Assembly: GCA_964521025.1 (NCBI GenBank)
Contig: CAZFPK010000009.1
Span: 31,732 to 95,731, forward strand
Length of the DNA stretch: 64,000 nt
Direction: 5' to 3'
DNA from: DRTC01 sp964521025
GTDB taxonomy: Bacteria > Cloacimonadota > Cloacimonadia > Cloacimonadales > TCS61
The notes beneath the pieces are model-generated. The model saw nothing but the letters and a program-made list of their open reading frames with translations. It was not told the DNA's origin and did not search any database. The stretch's first letter is position 1; the number at the start of each line of letters is the position of its first letter. This document shows, in pieces, positions 16,996 to 25,307 of this stretch. A program made the position numbers and the translations under genes.

Positions 16996-18021
16996 ATGAT
17001 CAAAATCAAGAAAAAAGAATTTGAAAAGTTCATAAAAGATTTGCAGAAAAAATACGATATTTTTGCTCCGGTTACGGTTGGGAAAGCCACAGGTTTCCAA
17101 AAAATAGGATCGGTAAAAGAGATCAACAACGAGGTTTTGAACACCAGAAAATCTCCCAAAGAAATTTTCTTCCCGCAGTCGGAAGTGCTGTTCCAATACA
17201 CTGAAGATGGGCTGAAGGTTCCCGAGCGAAACGAGAAACCTTTTGCTATCTGGGGAATGCGTTCCTGCGATGTGCAGAGCCTTCTGATGCTGGATTCCGT
17301 GTTTGGAAAAGCGTATCAGATGCCCAAAAAGGAAATGTATGAAGATCCGTATTGGAAAGAAAAATACGACAACTGCCTGGTGTTCAGTCTCGCCTGCGAG
17401 CAGCCGCTTTCCACCTGTTTCTGTCATTGGTTCGGCAGCGGTCCCTTCGACAAAAAAGGTTCGGATGTTTTCGTGGTGGAATCAGGAGAAAGTTTCCTTC
17501 TGGAAGGAGTTTCCGAAAAAGGAAAGAAATTCGTTTCGGACTGGAAAACTTCGGAAAAAGCAACCAAAGCCGAAACCGAAGAAGTTTCCAAAAAGAAGAA
17601 AAAAGCAGAAACTCTACTGAATGAAAAACAGGATATTTCCAGACTTTTCGAGAAAGCAAAGAAAATCTGGGATGAGCCGGTTTGGGACGAAATTGCTGCC
17701 AGATGCGTGAACTGCGGAGCCTGCGCATTTGTATGTCCAACCTGCCACTGCTTCGATGTTTCCGACGAGGGAAAAGGAGCAAAAGGAAAACGCATCAGGT
17801 TGTGGGACAGTTGTATGTTTGCAATTTTCACACAAGAGGCATCAGGGCACAACCCACGCAGTCAATCAGTACAGCGTGTTCGTCAGCGAGTGATGCATAA
17901 ATACAACTATTTTATGGAGAATTACGAAACGCATCTCTGCACGGGTTGCGGAAGGTGCGTGAGCGTTTGTCCCACGAATCTTGATATTCGTGAAGTGATC
18001 AAAAAGATCATTAATTATTAG
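16996..18021 (+). CDS. FlxB/AsrA-like [4Fe-4S] dicluster subunit
   Basis: The 341-residue protein resembles anaerobic sulfite reductase subunit A. The N-terminal two-thirds carry few cysteines (CDVQSLLMLD, CEQPLSTCFCHWFGSGPF). A Lys/Glu-rich linker lies at about 185-215. Two C-terminal [4Fe-4S] motifs follow: CVNCGACAFVCPTCHCFD near 236 and CTGCGRCVSVCPTNLDIR near 314. AsrA-type subunits relay electrons between an NAD(P)H:FAD subunit (here the gene at 18629) and the catalytic partner. With no sulfite reductase catalytic subunit visible, an Flx-type role with HdrA is the better reading. Confidence 0.8.
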   Translation: MIKIKKKEFEKFIKDLQKKYDIFAPVTVGKATGFQKIGSVKEINNEVLNTRKSPKEIFFPQSEVLFQYTEDGLKVPERNEKPFAIWGMRSCDVQSLLMLDSVFGKAYQMPKKEMYEDPYWKEKYDNCLVFSLACEQPLSTCFCHWFGSGPFDKKGSDVFVVESGESFLLEGVSEKGKKFVSDWKTSEKATKAETEEVSKKKKKAETLLNEKQDISRLFEKAKKIWDEPVWDEIAARCVNCGACAFVCPTCHCFDVSDEGKGAKGKRIRLWDSCMFAIFTQEASGHNPRSQSVQRVRQRVMHKYNYFMENYETHLCTGCGRCVSVCPTNLDIREVIKKIINY

Positions 18022-18035
18022 ACTTTGAGGAAGAA

Positions 18036-18575
18036 GTGAAAAATATAGAAAAACAAGTTATAGAACTTAAAGAACGAATCGAGAGTATCGAGAAGAAACA
18101 AACCAGGGATAAATTAACGATGGTGGTATTTTCAAATTCTCTCGATAAACTTTTAGCAGGCTTTATTATCGCAACAGGAGCAGCAGCAATGGGAAGCGAA
18201 GTAACGATGTTTTTTACTTTTTGGGGAACATCCGCACTCCGTAAAAAGATGAAATTGAAAAAAAATATTGTATCAAAAATGTTTGCATCGATGCTTCCGA
18301 CCGGCTTCAAACAACTAAAACTATCCAAAATGAATATGGGTGGAATGGGAACGGAAATGATGAAACATCTTATGAAAAAGAAGAAAATAACATCGCTCGA
18401 AGATATGCTCGAAATCGCAGAAGAATTTGATGTTAAAATCTTTATTTGTGAAATGTCAATGGATTTAATGGGTTTCAAACCAGAAGAAATGGTGGATTAC
18501 AAACACCTGGCATATTGTGGTGTTGCCAAATTTTTAGCAGAATCAGATGAAAGCAAAAATACGCTCTTTATCTGA
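18036..18575 (+). CDS. DsrE2/DrsH-like sulfurtransferase-family protein
   Basis: The 179-residue protein starts at GTG 18036 with gagg upstream. Residues 1-27 form a charged coiled coil (KNIEKQVIELKERIESIEKK). The rest is the DsrE/DsrF/DrsH-like fold (LTMVVFSNSLDKLLAGFIIA, MFFTFWGTSALRK, a Met/Lys-rich middle). Cysteines occur in IFICEMSMDLMG near 148 and AYCGVAK near 170; the first is where the family carries sulfur. In sulfur oxidisers DsrE2 travels with TusA, rhodanese and Hdr-like genes; all of those are in this window. Its insertion between FlxB- and FlxA-like genes ties it to the complex. An unspecified peroxiredoxin-family annotation would be the less specific name. Confidence 0.82.
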   Translation: MKNIEKQVIELKERIESIEKKQTRDKLTMVVFSNSLDKLLAGFIIATGAAAMGSEVTMFFTFWGTSALRKKMKLKKNIVSKMFASMLPTGFKQLKLSKMNMGGMGTEMMKHLMKKKKITSLEDMLEIAEEFDVKIFICEMSMDLMGFKPEEMVDYKHLAYCGVAKFLAESDESKNTLFI

Positions 18576-18628
18576 TTGATATGATCATTTCAAATTCCAA
18601 AGAGAAATCCCAAAAAAAAAGGAAAATT

Positions 18629-19453
18629 ATGAGTAATACATACATTCCGATACAGATGAAAGTGGTAAAGATTTATACGGAAAATCCCGATAAAATTTTG
18701 AAGACATTCGACCTCGAGTATGTAAATCCCCAAGATAAATTCGATTATATGCCCGGGCAGTTCTGTGAATTCTCGATTTTGGGAAAAGGTGAATCTCCCT
18801 TTGGGATCGCTTCTTCTCCAACCGAAAAAGATATTCTCAAATTCACTGTGAACCGCACGGGATCTGTAACTAACGAGATCCATTACCTGCGGGAAGGCGA
18901 TATTGTAGGAATACGCGGTCCGTTGGGAAATTGGTATCCGCTAGATAAATTCAAAGGACAAGATGTTGTGATAATCGGTGGTGGATTTGCGTTCACAACT
19001 TTACGCTCGATGCTTATTTATATGCTGGAAAACCGCAGAGATTACGGCAAGATCACAGTTATTTACGGAGCCAGAAATCCCGAGCTTTTTATCTACAAAG
19101 ATGAATTAAGCCAGTGGGATAAACGCGACGACCTAGAACTGCACCTGACGATCGACAAACCGATTCCGGGCTGGAAAAAAATGAGCGGTTTCGTCCCCAC
19201 CGTAACCAGAGAACTCTCTCCCGATCCAACTTCGTGGTGCGTGGTTTGCGGTCCTCCCATAATGATCAAATACACATTACCCGTACTCATCGAACTCGGT
19301 TTTGAAGACAAAAAGATCATCACATCGTTGGAACGCAGGATGAAATGCGGCATCGGGAAATGCGGCAGATGCAATATCGGCTCGAAATATATCTGCATCG
19401 ACGGTCCGGTGTTTTTGTACGAGGAAATCAAAAAAATCCCGGAAGCATTGTAA
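18629..19453 (+). CDS. FlxA/AsrB-like FAD-NAD(P)H oxidoreductase subunit
   Basis: The 274-residue protein has a ferredoxin-NADP-reductase layout. The FAD beta-barrel has MPGQFCEFSILG and PFGIASSP (near 35-65), the NAD site is VVIIGGGFAFTTLRSML near 113, and the C-terminal iron-sulfur motif is RRMKCGIGKCGRCNIG with a final C in YICIDGP (near 234-256). This is the pattern of AsrB, dihydroorotate-dehydrogenase PyrK and FlxA. Start 18629 (MSNTYIP) has aaaggaaaa upstream; the open frame to 18581 lacks a better site. It should oxidise NADH, or reduce NAD, and pass electrons to the neighbouring iron-sulfur subunits and HdrA. Confidence 0.88.
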   Translation: MSNTYIPIQMKVVKIYTENPDKILKTFDLEYVNPQDKFDYMPGQFCEFSILGKGESPFGIASSPTEKDILKFTVNRTGSVTNEIHYLREGDIVGIRGPLGNWYPLDKFKGQDVVIIGGGFAFTTLRSMLIYMLENRRDYGKITVIYGARNPELFIYKDELSQWDKRDDLELHLTIDKPIPGWKKMSGFVPTVTRELSPDPTSWCVVCGPPIMIKYTLPVLIELGFEDKKIITSLERRMKCGIGKCGRCNIGSKYICIDGPVFLYEEIKKIPEAL

Positions 19454-19595
19454 GACTTCACTCTAACCCTTCCTGCAACCACGGAGAGAGGGGATAATGA
19501 GGAATTATGGAAAGTGTAAAAGGTAACTCATCCTGCTATCCTTGATCTTACGAAGAGAAGGAACATAAGAAAAATCTCTACACTGTGGAGAGAAT

Positions 19596-20645
19596 ATGAA
19601 AATAGATAAGTCAATAAATAGCGTATATCCGGAAATTAAACAGATTATAACCGATGCTCATCGGCAGACATATAAATCTGTGAATTCTATTATGATCCGT
19701 ACTTATTGGAATATCGGTAAAATAATAATCGAGGAAGAACAAAAAGGAGCAAAAAGAGCCGAATACGGTAAGCGATTAATTAATGGTCTTTCCCAGAAAT
19801 TAACCGAGGAATTTGGAAAAGGGTATTCACCTCAGAATCTTTGGAATATCAGGCAATTCTGTCTTACATTTCCAAAACTCTCCACAGTGCGGAGAGAATT
19901 GAGTTGGTCACATTACAAATTATTAATGCGAATAAAAAAGGAGGATATCAGAAATTACTATGGTCGGGAAGCAGTGGATCAAAACTGGAGTGTTAGAGCT
20001 TTACATCGACAAATTACAACACATTATTATGAAAGATTATTATCCAGCCAAAGAAAAGAAGAAGTTATTCGGGAAGCGAAACAAAATACAAAAAAATCAA
20101 AAATCCAACCGAAAGACCTTCTTAAAAATCCTACAATATTAGAATTTCTTAATATGAATCCTGATTTGAAATACCTGGAGCAAGATTTGGAACAAGGGTT
20201 AATAGAAAAATTGCAGCAATTTCTTATGGAACTGGGAAAGGGATTTTCCTTCGTAGCTCGTCAGCAAAGAATATCAATTGAAACTAAAGATTTTTATATC
20301 GATCTTGTTTTTTACAATTATTTCTTAAAATGTTTTATACTTATCGATTTAAAAAATGGCGCTTTAACTCATCAAGATATTGGTCAAATGGATATGTATA
20401 TAAGAATGTATGAAGATAAAAAGAAACTTGAAGGTGATAATCCCACGATCGGAATTATTCTATGTTCTGATAAAGATAAAACAATGGTAAAATATTCGAT
20501 GTTAGAAAGTAGTGAACAAATTTTTGCATCGAAATATTTATTATATCTACCTACTGAAGAAGAATTAAAACAAGAATTGGAAAAAGAGAAGGACTTAATA
20601 AATATGGAAAAAGTTAAAAATAGATATTCAAAATTAGTTAAGTAA
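19596..20645 (+). CDS. DUF1016 / YhcG-type PD-(D/E)XK nuclease-family protein
   Basis: The 349-residue protein begins with the DUF1016 N-terminal helical domain (ITDAHRQTYKSVNS, YWNIGKIIIEEEQKG, FGKGYSPQNLWNIRQF). It ends with a PD-(D/E)XK-like domain (FYIDLVFYNYFLKCFILIDLK, TIGIILCSDKD). Such proteins are found with restriction systems and mobile DNA. It stands alone inside the Hdr/sulfur island, between FlxA-like and HdrC, and is flanked by repeat words shared with 14588-14655. It is more AT-rich than its neighbours. It is probably a later insertion that left the metabolic genes intact. A sequence near 19571-19589 (tctctacactgtggagaga) is nearly palindromic and a related one lies inside the gene near 19881. 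Confidence 0.88.
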   Translation: MKIDKSINSVYPEIKQIITDAHRQTYKSVNSIMIRTYWNIGKIIIEEEQKGAKRAEYGKRLINGLSQKLTEEFGKGYSPQNLWNIRQFCLTFPKLSTVRRELSWSHYKLLMRIKKEDIRNYYGREAVDQNWSVRALHRQITTHYYERLLSSQRKEEVIREAKQNTKKSKIQPKDLLKNPTILEFLNMNPDLKYLEQDLEQGLIEKLQQFLMELGKGFSFVARQQRISIETKDFYIDLVFYNYFLKCFILIDLKNGALTHQDIGQMDMYIRMYEDKKKLEGDNPTIGIILCSDKDKTMVKYSMLESSEQIFASKYLLYLPTEEELKQELEKEKDLINMEKVKNRYSKLVK

Positions 20646-20682
20646 TAATTTTTTGTACTTAATACTAAATTAAGGAGTTAAT

Positions 20683-21153
20683 ATGGATAAAATAATCTTA
20701 AGTGAAATGGATGACAATTTCAAGAACGAGATTTCAGCCATGCCGGGAGCGGAGCATCTGCAGCGCTGTTTCACCTGCGGAACCTGTACGGCAGCGTGTC
20801 CTGTGGCAGAAGTTCACGATGAATACGATCCGCGCAGAATTATCCGGATGTGTATGCTGGGAATGAAAAAGGAAGTGTTGTCTTCCGATATTTTATGGAT
20901 GTGTTCCAGGTGTTATACCTGTTATGCTCTCTGTCCGCAAGGTGTGAAATTTTCCGATGTTCTCGATGTGCTGCGTGATATGGCGATCAAAGAAGGTTAT
21001 GTTCCCAAAGAGAGATACCGGAAAGCTCGTGAACTCGATAAATTCCTGCAGGGATTGCGTTGCGAGGTGATTAGTAATAAGCTTCATCCGGATGATAAGT
21101 TGAAGAAAACGATCAAAGATAAACTCGAGAAAGAGATCAGGGTGAAATGGTAG
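20683..21153 (+). CDS. hdrC: HdrC-like [4Fe-4S] subunit (second copy)
   Basis: The 156-residue protein has CFTCGTCTAACPVAEVHDEYDPRRIIRMCMLG near 29-60, then CSRCYTCYALCPQGV near 74: the two ferredoxin motifs and connecting helix of HdrC. aaggag precedes the ATG. No HdrB follows; TusA comes next instead. It may use the single HdrB at 4777, or may have swapped its acceptor for a sulfur-carrier system. The tail (LDKFLQGLRCEVISNKL) carries one more cysteine. Confidence 0.88.
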   Translation: MDKIILSEMDDNFKNEISAMPGAEHLQRCFTCGTCTAACPVAEVHDEYDPRRIIRMCMLGMKKEVLSSDILWMCSRCYTCYALCPQGVKFSDVLDVLRDMAIKEGYVPKERYRKARELDKFLQGLRCEVISNKLHPDDKLKKTIKDKLEKEIRVKW

Positions 21154-21203
21154 GAAAATAAATATTGGAAATATTAAATTCGAGATATTTGTGTTAATTG
21201 CAA

Positions 21204-21223
21204 GCGACAATGCGCATTGTCGC
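21204..21223. repeat. Perfect 20-base palindrome of the GCGACA family
   Basis: GCGACAATGC is directly followed by its reverse complement GCATTGTCGC. Related units with gcgac-atgtc words occur at 39634-39743. It lies in the 130-base gap between hdrC and the TusA-like gene. It is either a REP-type repeat or a hairpin that tunes expression. Confidence 0.6.
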
Positions 21224-21283
21224 CTTCAAAACCGTTTTGATAGTTATTAGAAAATGGAAAAACCAAAATAAAAAGGAGGAAAA

Positions 21284-21511
21284 ATGCAAGCAGATCAAAC
21301 ATTGGATTGCAAAGGACTTTCCTGCCCGATGCCGATCATCAAATTGGCAAAGACAATGAAGAAAATGGGCAGCGGAGAAGTTCTGGAATTGCTGGGAACT
21401 GATCCCGGTTCGAAGGCTGATGTTCCTGCCTGGTGCGAGAAAACAGGTAATGAATTTTTGGAAGCATCAGAAGACGCAGGCACTTTCAAATTCTATGTCA
21501 AAAAGAAGTAA
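21284..21511 (+). CDS. tusA: TusA/SirA-family sulfur carrier
   Basis: The 75-residue protein matches the TusA family in length and motifs. CKGLSCPMPIIKLAK contains the family's CPxP site, whose cysteine (about residue 13) carries the persulfide. aaaggagg is an excellent ribosome site. The next gene, 13 bases on, is a YeeE/YedE transporter, the classic partner. In this pair TusA accepts sulfur from imported thiosulfate or, in YedE/YedF-type selenium systems, has a selenium-related role. The presence of selenoproteins in the same operon keeps the second reading open. Cytoplasmic. Confidence 0.93.
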   Translation: MQADQTLDCKGLSCPMPIIKLAKTMKKMGSGEVLELLGTDPGSKADVPAWCEKTGNEFLEASEDAGTFKFYVKKK

Positions 21512-21524
21512 AAAGGAGTGAATC

Positions 21525-22742
21525 GTGTTTAAAAAAGGGATTTTACGAGAATTATTCGATTCGCTGTTCGGGAAATCGTGGCCCATGTGGATCGGTGGTA
21601 TCATTTTAGCGTTTATGAATATTCTGCTGTTTGTGATCAAATATCCGTGGGGAGCCAGCGGAGGTTATGTTAATATCGGACAGAATTTATTCCAGGTCAT
21701 AGGTTCAAAAGGTATTTCGGCAGGCTTACCGATCAACCTTCACACTGTGGCAATACTGAATATTTTCATCGTTCTCGGTGCGTTTGTCTCCTCGCTGTTC
21801 TCCAAAGAATTCAGCATCAAAGTGGCTCCCATCGGCGAACTTGTAAAAGGTGTCATCGGCGGAGCATTGATGGGAATCGGAGCAACTGTGGGAATAGGCT
21901 GCACAACGGGCGGATTCTTCAGCGGAGTTCCGGCACTTTCCGGAGGTGCGTTGTTCCTCTCACTCGGTTTTTTATTGGGAACATTCGTCGCTCTCAAGTA
22001 TTTGTTCTGGGAAATGGAAGCACTACCGAATATCAGTATGGGAAAATCCTGCACATTACTTTCGGGAAGCAGCAAAAAGACGGGCTGGCAAAGATGGCTC
22101 GGCTGGATCATCATCGCTCTTACTTTATATATTTTCAGCAATTACACCAAAGTTGGAACAACAATCAACAAAATAGTCGGCTGGCATATTTTCTTCGGTC
22201 TGCTGTTGGGAATCGTATTGCAGCGCTCGAGATACTGCATTGTGCGTGCTTTCCGCGAACCTTTTATGACAGGGGAAGCAGGTGCTCCGGTTGCCGTGAT
22301 CCTCAGTGTGCTCATCGCTCTTATCGGATTCACTGTCCTCAAATATTTCGGTGTGGGAAATACCGGGGAAACAGCAGTACGCGCGATCGAGATGAAATCG
22401 GTTTATGCCAATTTCTGGCTGCGTGCTCTCATCGGCGGATTCATCTTCGGATTGGGAATGACGGTTGCCGGCGGCTGCGCAGTGGGAACATTGTGGCGTG
22501 CTGGAGAAGGTCATATCAAGCTTTGGATGTCAATACTCGGATTCACGATAATGGCACCAATTTCCAAAGCCTTTATCGTTCCCGGAATCGTAAAGATCAT
22601 TCCCGAATCAATGAGAAACAAGATGTTCCTGCCTGAATATTTGGGTTACACGGGAGCGGTTGTATTAGTTCTGATAATTTTATTATTATGGTTCATTTTT
22701 GTGAAATGGAACGAGAAGACCGGAAAATTTTCCGCATTATAA
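21525..22742 (+). CDS. YeeE/YedE-family sulfur (or selenium) compound transporter
   Basis: The 405-residue integral membrane protein has about nine to ten hydrophobic segments. It starts at GTG 21525 with aaggag upstream. Family signatures are GIGATVGIGCTTGGFFSG near 123, LQRSRYCIVRAF near 235 and GMTVAGGCAVGTLWRAGEG near 313; in thiosulfate transporters of this family the cysteines in such motifs relay the substrate. E. coli-type YedE relatives are linked to selenium metabolism instead. It is followed by a rhodanese lipoprotein, which points to sulfane sulfur on the outer side of the membrane. Family is firm; substrate is inferred. Confidence 0.92.
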   Translation: MFKKGILRELFDSLFGKSWPMWIGGIILAFMNILLFVIKYPWGASGGYVNIGQNLFQVIGSKGISAGLPINLHTVAILNIFIVLGAFVSSLFSKEFSIKVAPIGELVKGVIGGALMGIGATVGIGCTTGGFFSGVPALSGGALFLSLGFLLGTFVALKYLFWEMEALPNISMGKSCTLLSGSSKKTGWQRWLGWIIIALTLYIFSNYTKVGTTINKIVGWHIFFGLLLGIVLQRSRYCIVRAFREPFMTGEAGAPVAVILSVLIALIGFTVLKYFGVGNTGETAVRAIEMKSVYANFWLRALIGGFIFGLGMTVAGGCAVGTLWRAGEGHIKLWMSILGFTIMAPISKAFIVPGIVKIIPESMRNKMFLPEYLGYTGAVVLVLIILLLWFIFVKWNEKTGKFSAL

Positions 22743-22755
22743 AAGGAGGAGAAAG

Positions 22756-23298
22756 ATGAGAAAAATTTATTTTCTGATTACTGTTTTTAATGTTCTTCTT
22801 CTGCTTTCAGGCTGCGGAGAAGGATTTTCCAAAAGCGGATATTATGCAGATGCCAAGGCAATGGTGAACGAAGCCAAACATGGCATCGAAGAAATATCTT
22901 ATGATGATTTCAAAGTCAAACTGGAAAAGGAAGAGATCCGGGTTGTGATCGATATCAGAGAACCTGACGAATTTGAAGAAGCTTATATCAACCAACCGGA
23001 TGAAGATGACGAATATCCTTATCCCGAAACCTTTACCGTTAATATCCCGCGCGGGCTATTGGAATTCAAGATAGCGGATAAAAGTTATTGGGATGATGAA
23101 CTCTGGGTAGAAATGCCCGCAAAAGATGAAGAAATTGTAGTGTATTGTAAAAAAGGGGGAAGAGGTGCTTTAGCCGTACAGGCACTTCAGCAGTTAGGTT
23201 ATGTTAATGTTAAAAACCTTAAAGGTGGTTTTAGAATCTGGCTCGACCCGGATGCTCCTTTGGAAGAAGCGCCAAAGAGCTCGGGTGGATGTGGTTAA
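22756..23298 (+). CDS. Rhodanese-domain lipoprotein
   Basis: The 180-residue precursor has a lipoprotein signal (LLLLSGC, lipidated Cys near residue 20). One rhodanese domain follows (VVIDIREPDEFEEAYINQP near 58; active-site loop VYCKKGGRGALA with Cys near 131; GGFRIWLDPD). The C-terminus SSGGCG may bind metal or add a redox pair. It would sit on the periplasmic face, moving sulfane sulfur near the YeeE/YedE transporter encoded 13 bases upstream. aaaaggagg precedes the ATG. Thiosulfate or polysulfide is the likely donor, by analogy only. Confidence 0.9.
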   Translation: MRKIYFLITVFNVLLLLSGCGEGFSKSGYYADAKAMVNEAKHGIEEISYDDFKVKLEKEEIRVVIDIREPDEFEEAYINQPDEDDEYPYPETFTVNIPRGLLEFKIADKSYWDDELWVEMPAKDEEIVVYCKKGGRGALAVQALQQLGYVNVKNLKGGFRIWLDPDAPLEEAPKSSGGCG

Positions 23299-23426
23299 AT
23301 AATGAAAAAACGCAGATGGATAGTAATACTCGAAATTATCCGGTAAATCGGGTGAAAAAGTCGGGAATTACAAAAAAAAATCAGCGTAAAAGTGAAGAAA
23401 AATCCAATAAAAATCAAGGAGGAAAT

Positions 23427-25250
23427 ATGAAAAAAAATTGGATTAGATTAACAATGGCGATTGCAGTTTTAGCTGTGATCATGGTAGCGGGTTGTAAAGA
23501 TGAAGTGGCGGTTCCGGATGATCCTTTCGATATCTTGAACAATTATTTAATTGCGAACGGAATGGATATCGATGCGTTATTAACGAATTGGATCATTGCT
23601 CCCGATGTTCTTAATAGTAAAAGAGATAGTTACTACATCATGGATATCAGAACATCCGATAAGGACAATAACGGGATTACCGACTATTTTGACGGTCATG
23701 TTCCGGGAGCGGTTTTCTCATCATTGGGTACGATTGTAGAAGACGCGACTCTTGCCGATGATCCTATCGTTGTAGTATGTTATACCGGTCAATCTGCAGG
23801 TCACGCAGTTATGGCTCTTCGACTTTCCGGATATGCGGATGCAAAAGTTCTCAAATGGGGAATGAGCGGGTGGCACAGTGATTTTGATCTCTGGTCGGGA
23901 AATTGTGCTCAACTCGATCATGCAAATTGGATTGCTCCTCCGGGAGATATTGCTGCTGCTGAAACATTCGGTTATCCGGCTATCGACACCGACCTGACTG
24001 ATGGTGCTGCTATCCTGGCTGAAAGAATCGATGCCATGTTGACTGGTGGATTTCAAGGAGTAACAGGCGTTACTGTTTTAGATACTCCAACCGATTATTT
24101 CATCAATAATTATTGGGATGCAACCGATGTTGAAACTTACGGAAATATCGACGGTGCTTATCGCATCAAACCTCTGGAATTTTCTAATCTCAATCCTGAC
24201 GGAACTATTGTTACTTATTGCTGGACCGGTCAGACTTCTTCGATGATTACTGCTTACCTGACAATTCTCGGTTATAATGCAAAAAGTCTGAAATACGGTT
24301 CTAACAGTATGATCTATGATGATCTTACAGCCCACAAATGGTCTGCTTCGATGGATTATGATTATGAAACTTCTGATCCGACTTTGAATATATTAACTAC
24401 TTATATGGATGAAAACGGTATGTCTTTCGATGAATTGATGAATGGATGGATTATCGGACCCGATGCTATAGTGGATGTTCTGGATGATTACTATATTATG
24501 GATATCAGATCCGGTGATAGTCATGGAGCCACAGCTTTAGATCCTGCCGATGGTATTCCTGATTATGAAAACGGTCATGTTCCCGGTGCTGTAGCTTCAT
24601 CGTTAGGAACAATAGTGGATGATGCCGCAGCTGCCGATAGTCCGATCGTAGTTGTTTGTTATACCGGTCAATCTGCCGGTCATGCTGTGATGGCTCTGCG
24701 ACTTTCAGGTTATTCGGATGCAAAAGTCCTCAAATGGGGAATGAGTGGTTGGCACAGTGATTTTGATAAATGGACTGGAAATTGTGCTCAGCTCGATCAT
24801 GCAAACTGGATTGCCCCTCCGGGAGAAATAATCGAAAATCAAAACTTCAATCCACCTATTTTAGATTCCGATGAAACCGATGGTGCCGCTCTCCTGGCAG
24901 AAAGAGTCGGAGCTATGCTCACAGGTGGATTCCAGGGAGTTACCGGAGTCGATGTTTTGGATACACCGACCGATTATTTCATCAATAATTATTGGAGTGA
25001 AGATGATGTCATAACCTATGGAAATATCGCGGGTGCATATCGCATCAAACCATTAGTTCTGGAAAACCTGAATGCAGGAGCAACAGTTGTCACTTATTGC
25101 TGGACAGGTCAAACCTCTTCCATGATAACATCGTATTTAACAGTTCTTGGTTATACTGCAAAAAGTCTGAAATTCGGATCTAACTGTATGATCTACGATG
25201 ATCTAACAGCACACAAATGGAATGCCTCGATGGATTATCCATACGAATAG
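23427..25250 (+). CDS. Lipoprotein with four tandem rhodanese domains
   Basis: The 607-residue precursor starts at ATG 23427 (caaggagg upstream); an open frame reaches back to 23289 but has no better site. A lipobox (VIMVAGC) gives a lipidated Cys near 22. The rest is two near-identical halves, each with two rhodanese-type domains. Active-site loops are VVCYTGQSAGHA at Cys118 and Cys411, and YCWTGQTSS at Cys265 and Cys558, an exact 293-residue period. WGMSGWHSDFD and DDLTAHKW recur in each half. All four catalytic cysteines are intact. The protein should be a surface- or periplasm-anchored sulfane-sulfur carrier or store, encoded between the transporter and the two porins. The recent internal duplication suggests selection for capacity. 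Confidence 0.88.
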   Translation: MKKNWIRLTMAIAVLAVIMVAGCKDEVAVPDDPFDILNNYLIANGMDIDALLTNWIIAPDVLNSKRDSYYIMDIRTSDKDNNGITDYFDGHVPGAVFSSLGTIVEDATLADDPIVVVCYTGQSAGHAVMALRLSGYADAKVLKWGMSGWHSDFDLWSGNCAQLDHANWIAPPGDIAAAETFGYPAIDTDLTDGAAILAERIDAMLTGGFQGVTGVTVLDTPTDYFINNYWDATDVETYGNIDGAYRIKPLEFSNLNPDGTIVTYCWTGQTSSMITAYLTILGYNAKSLKYGSNSMIYDDLTAHKWSASMDYDYETSDPTLNILTTYMDENGMSFDELMNGWIIGPDAIVDVLDDYYIMDIRSGDSHGATALDPADGIPDYENGHVPGAVASSLGTIVDDAAAADSPIVVVCYTGQSAGHAVMALRLSGYSDAKVLKWGMSGWHSDFDKWTGNCAQLDHANWIAPPGEIIENQNFNPPILDSDETDGAALLAERVGAMLTGGFQGVTGVDVLDTPTDYFINNYWSEDDVITYGNIAGAYRIKPLVLENLNAGATVVTYCWTGQTSSMITSYLTVLGYTAKSLKFGSNCMIYDDLTAHKWNASMDYPYE

Positions 25251-25267
25251 GTAAATAATCTTGTGTT

Positions 25268-25298
25268 GGGAGCGGAATTATTCCGCTCCCGGATTTTT
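25268..25298 (+). terminator. Hairpin with T run between rhodanese and porin genes
   Basis: A perfect 10-bp stem (GGGAGCGGAA 25268-25277, TTCCGCTCCC 25281-25290) with loop TTA is followed by TTTTT at 25294-25298. It lies 18 bases after the stop of the rhodanese gene and 10 bases before the porin ATG. It could be a partial terminator or an mRNA-stabilising hairpin that sets different levels for the porins. Confidence 0.65.
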
Positions 25299-25307
25299 GG
25301 AGAGAAA

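Noticed and set aside
19571..19589. The near-palindrome before the DUF1016 gene, with a related one inside it near 19881, as an autoregulatory operator.
   Set aside because: Only two imperfect matches, one of them in coding sequence; not enough to support a site.
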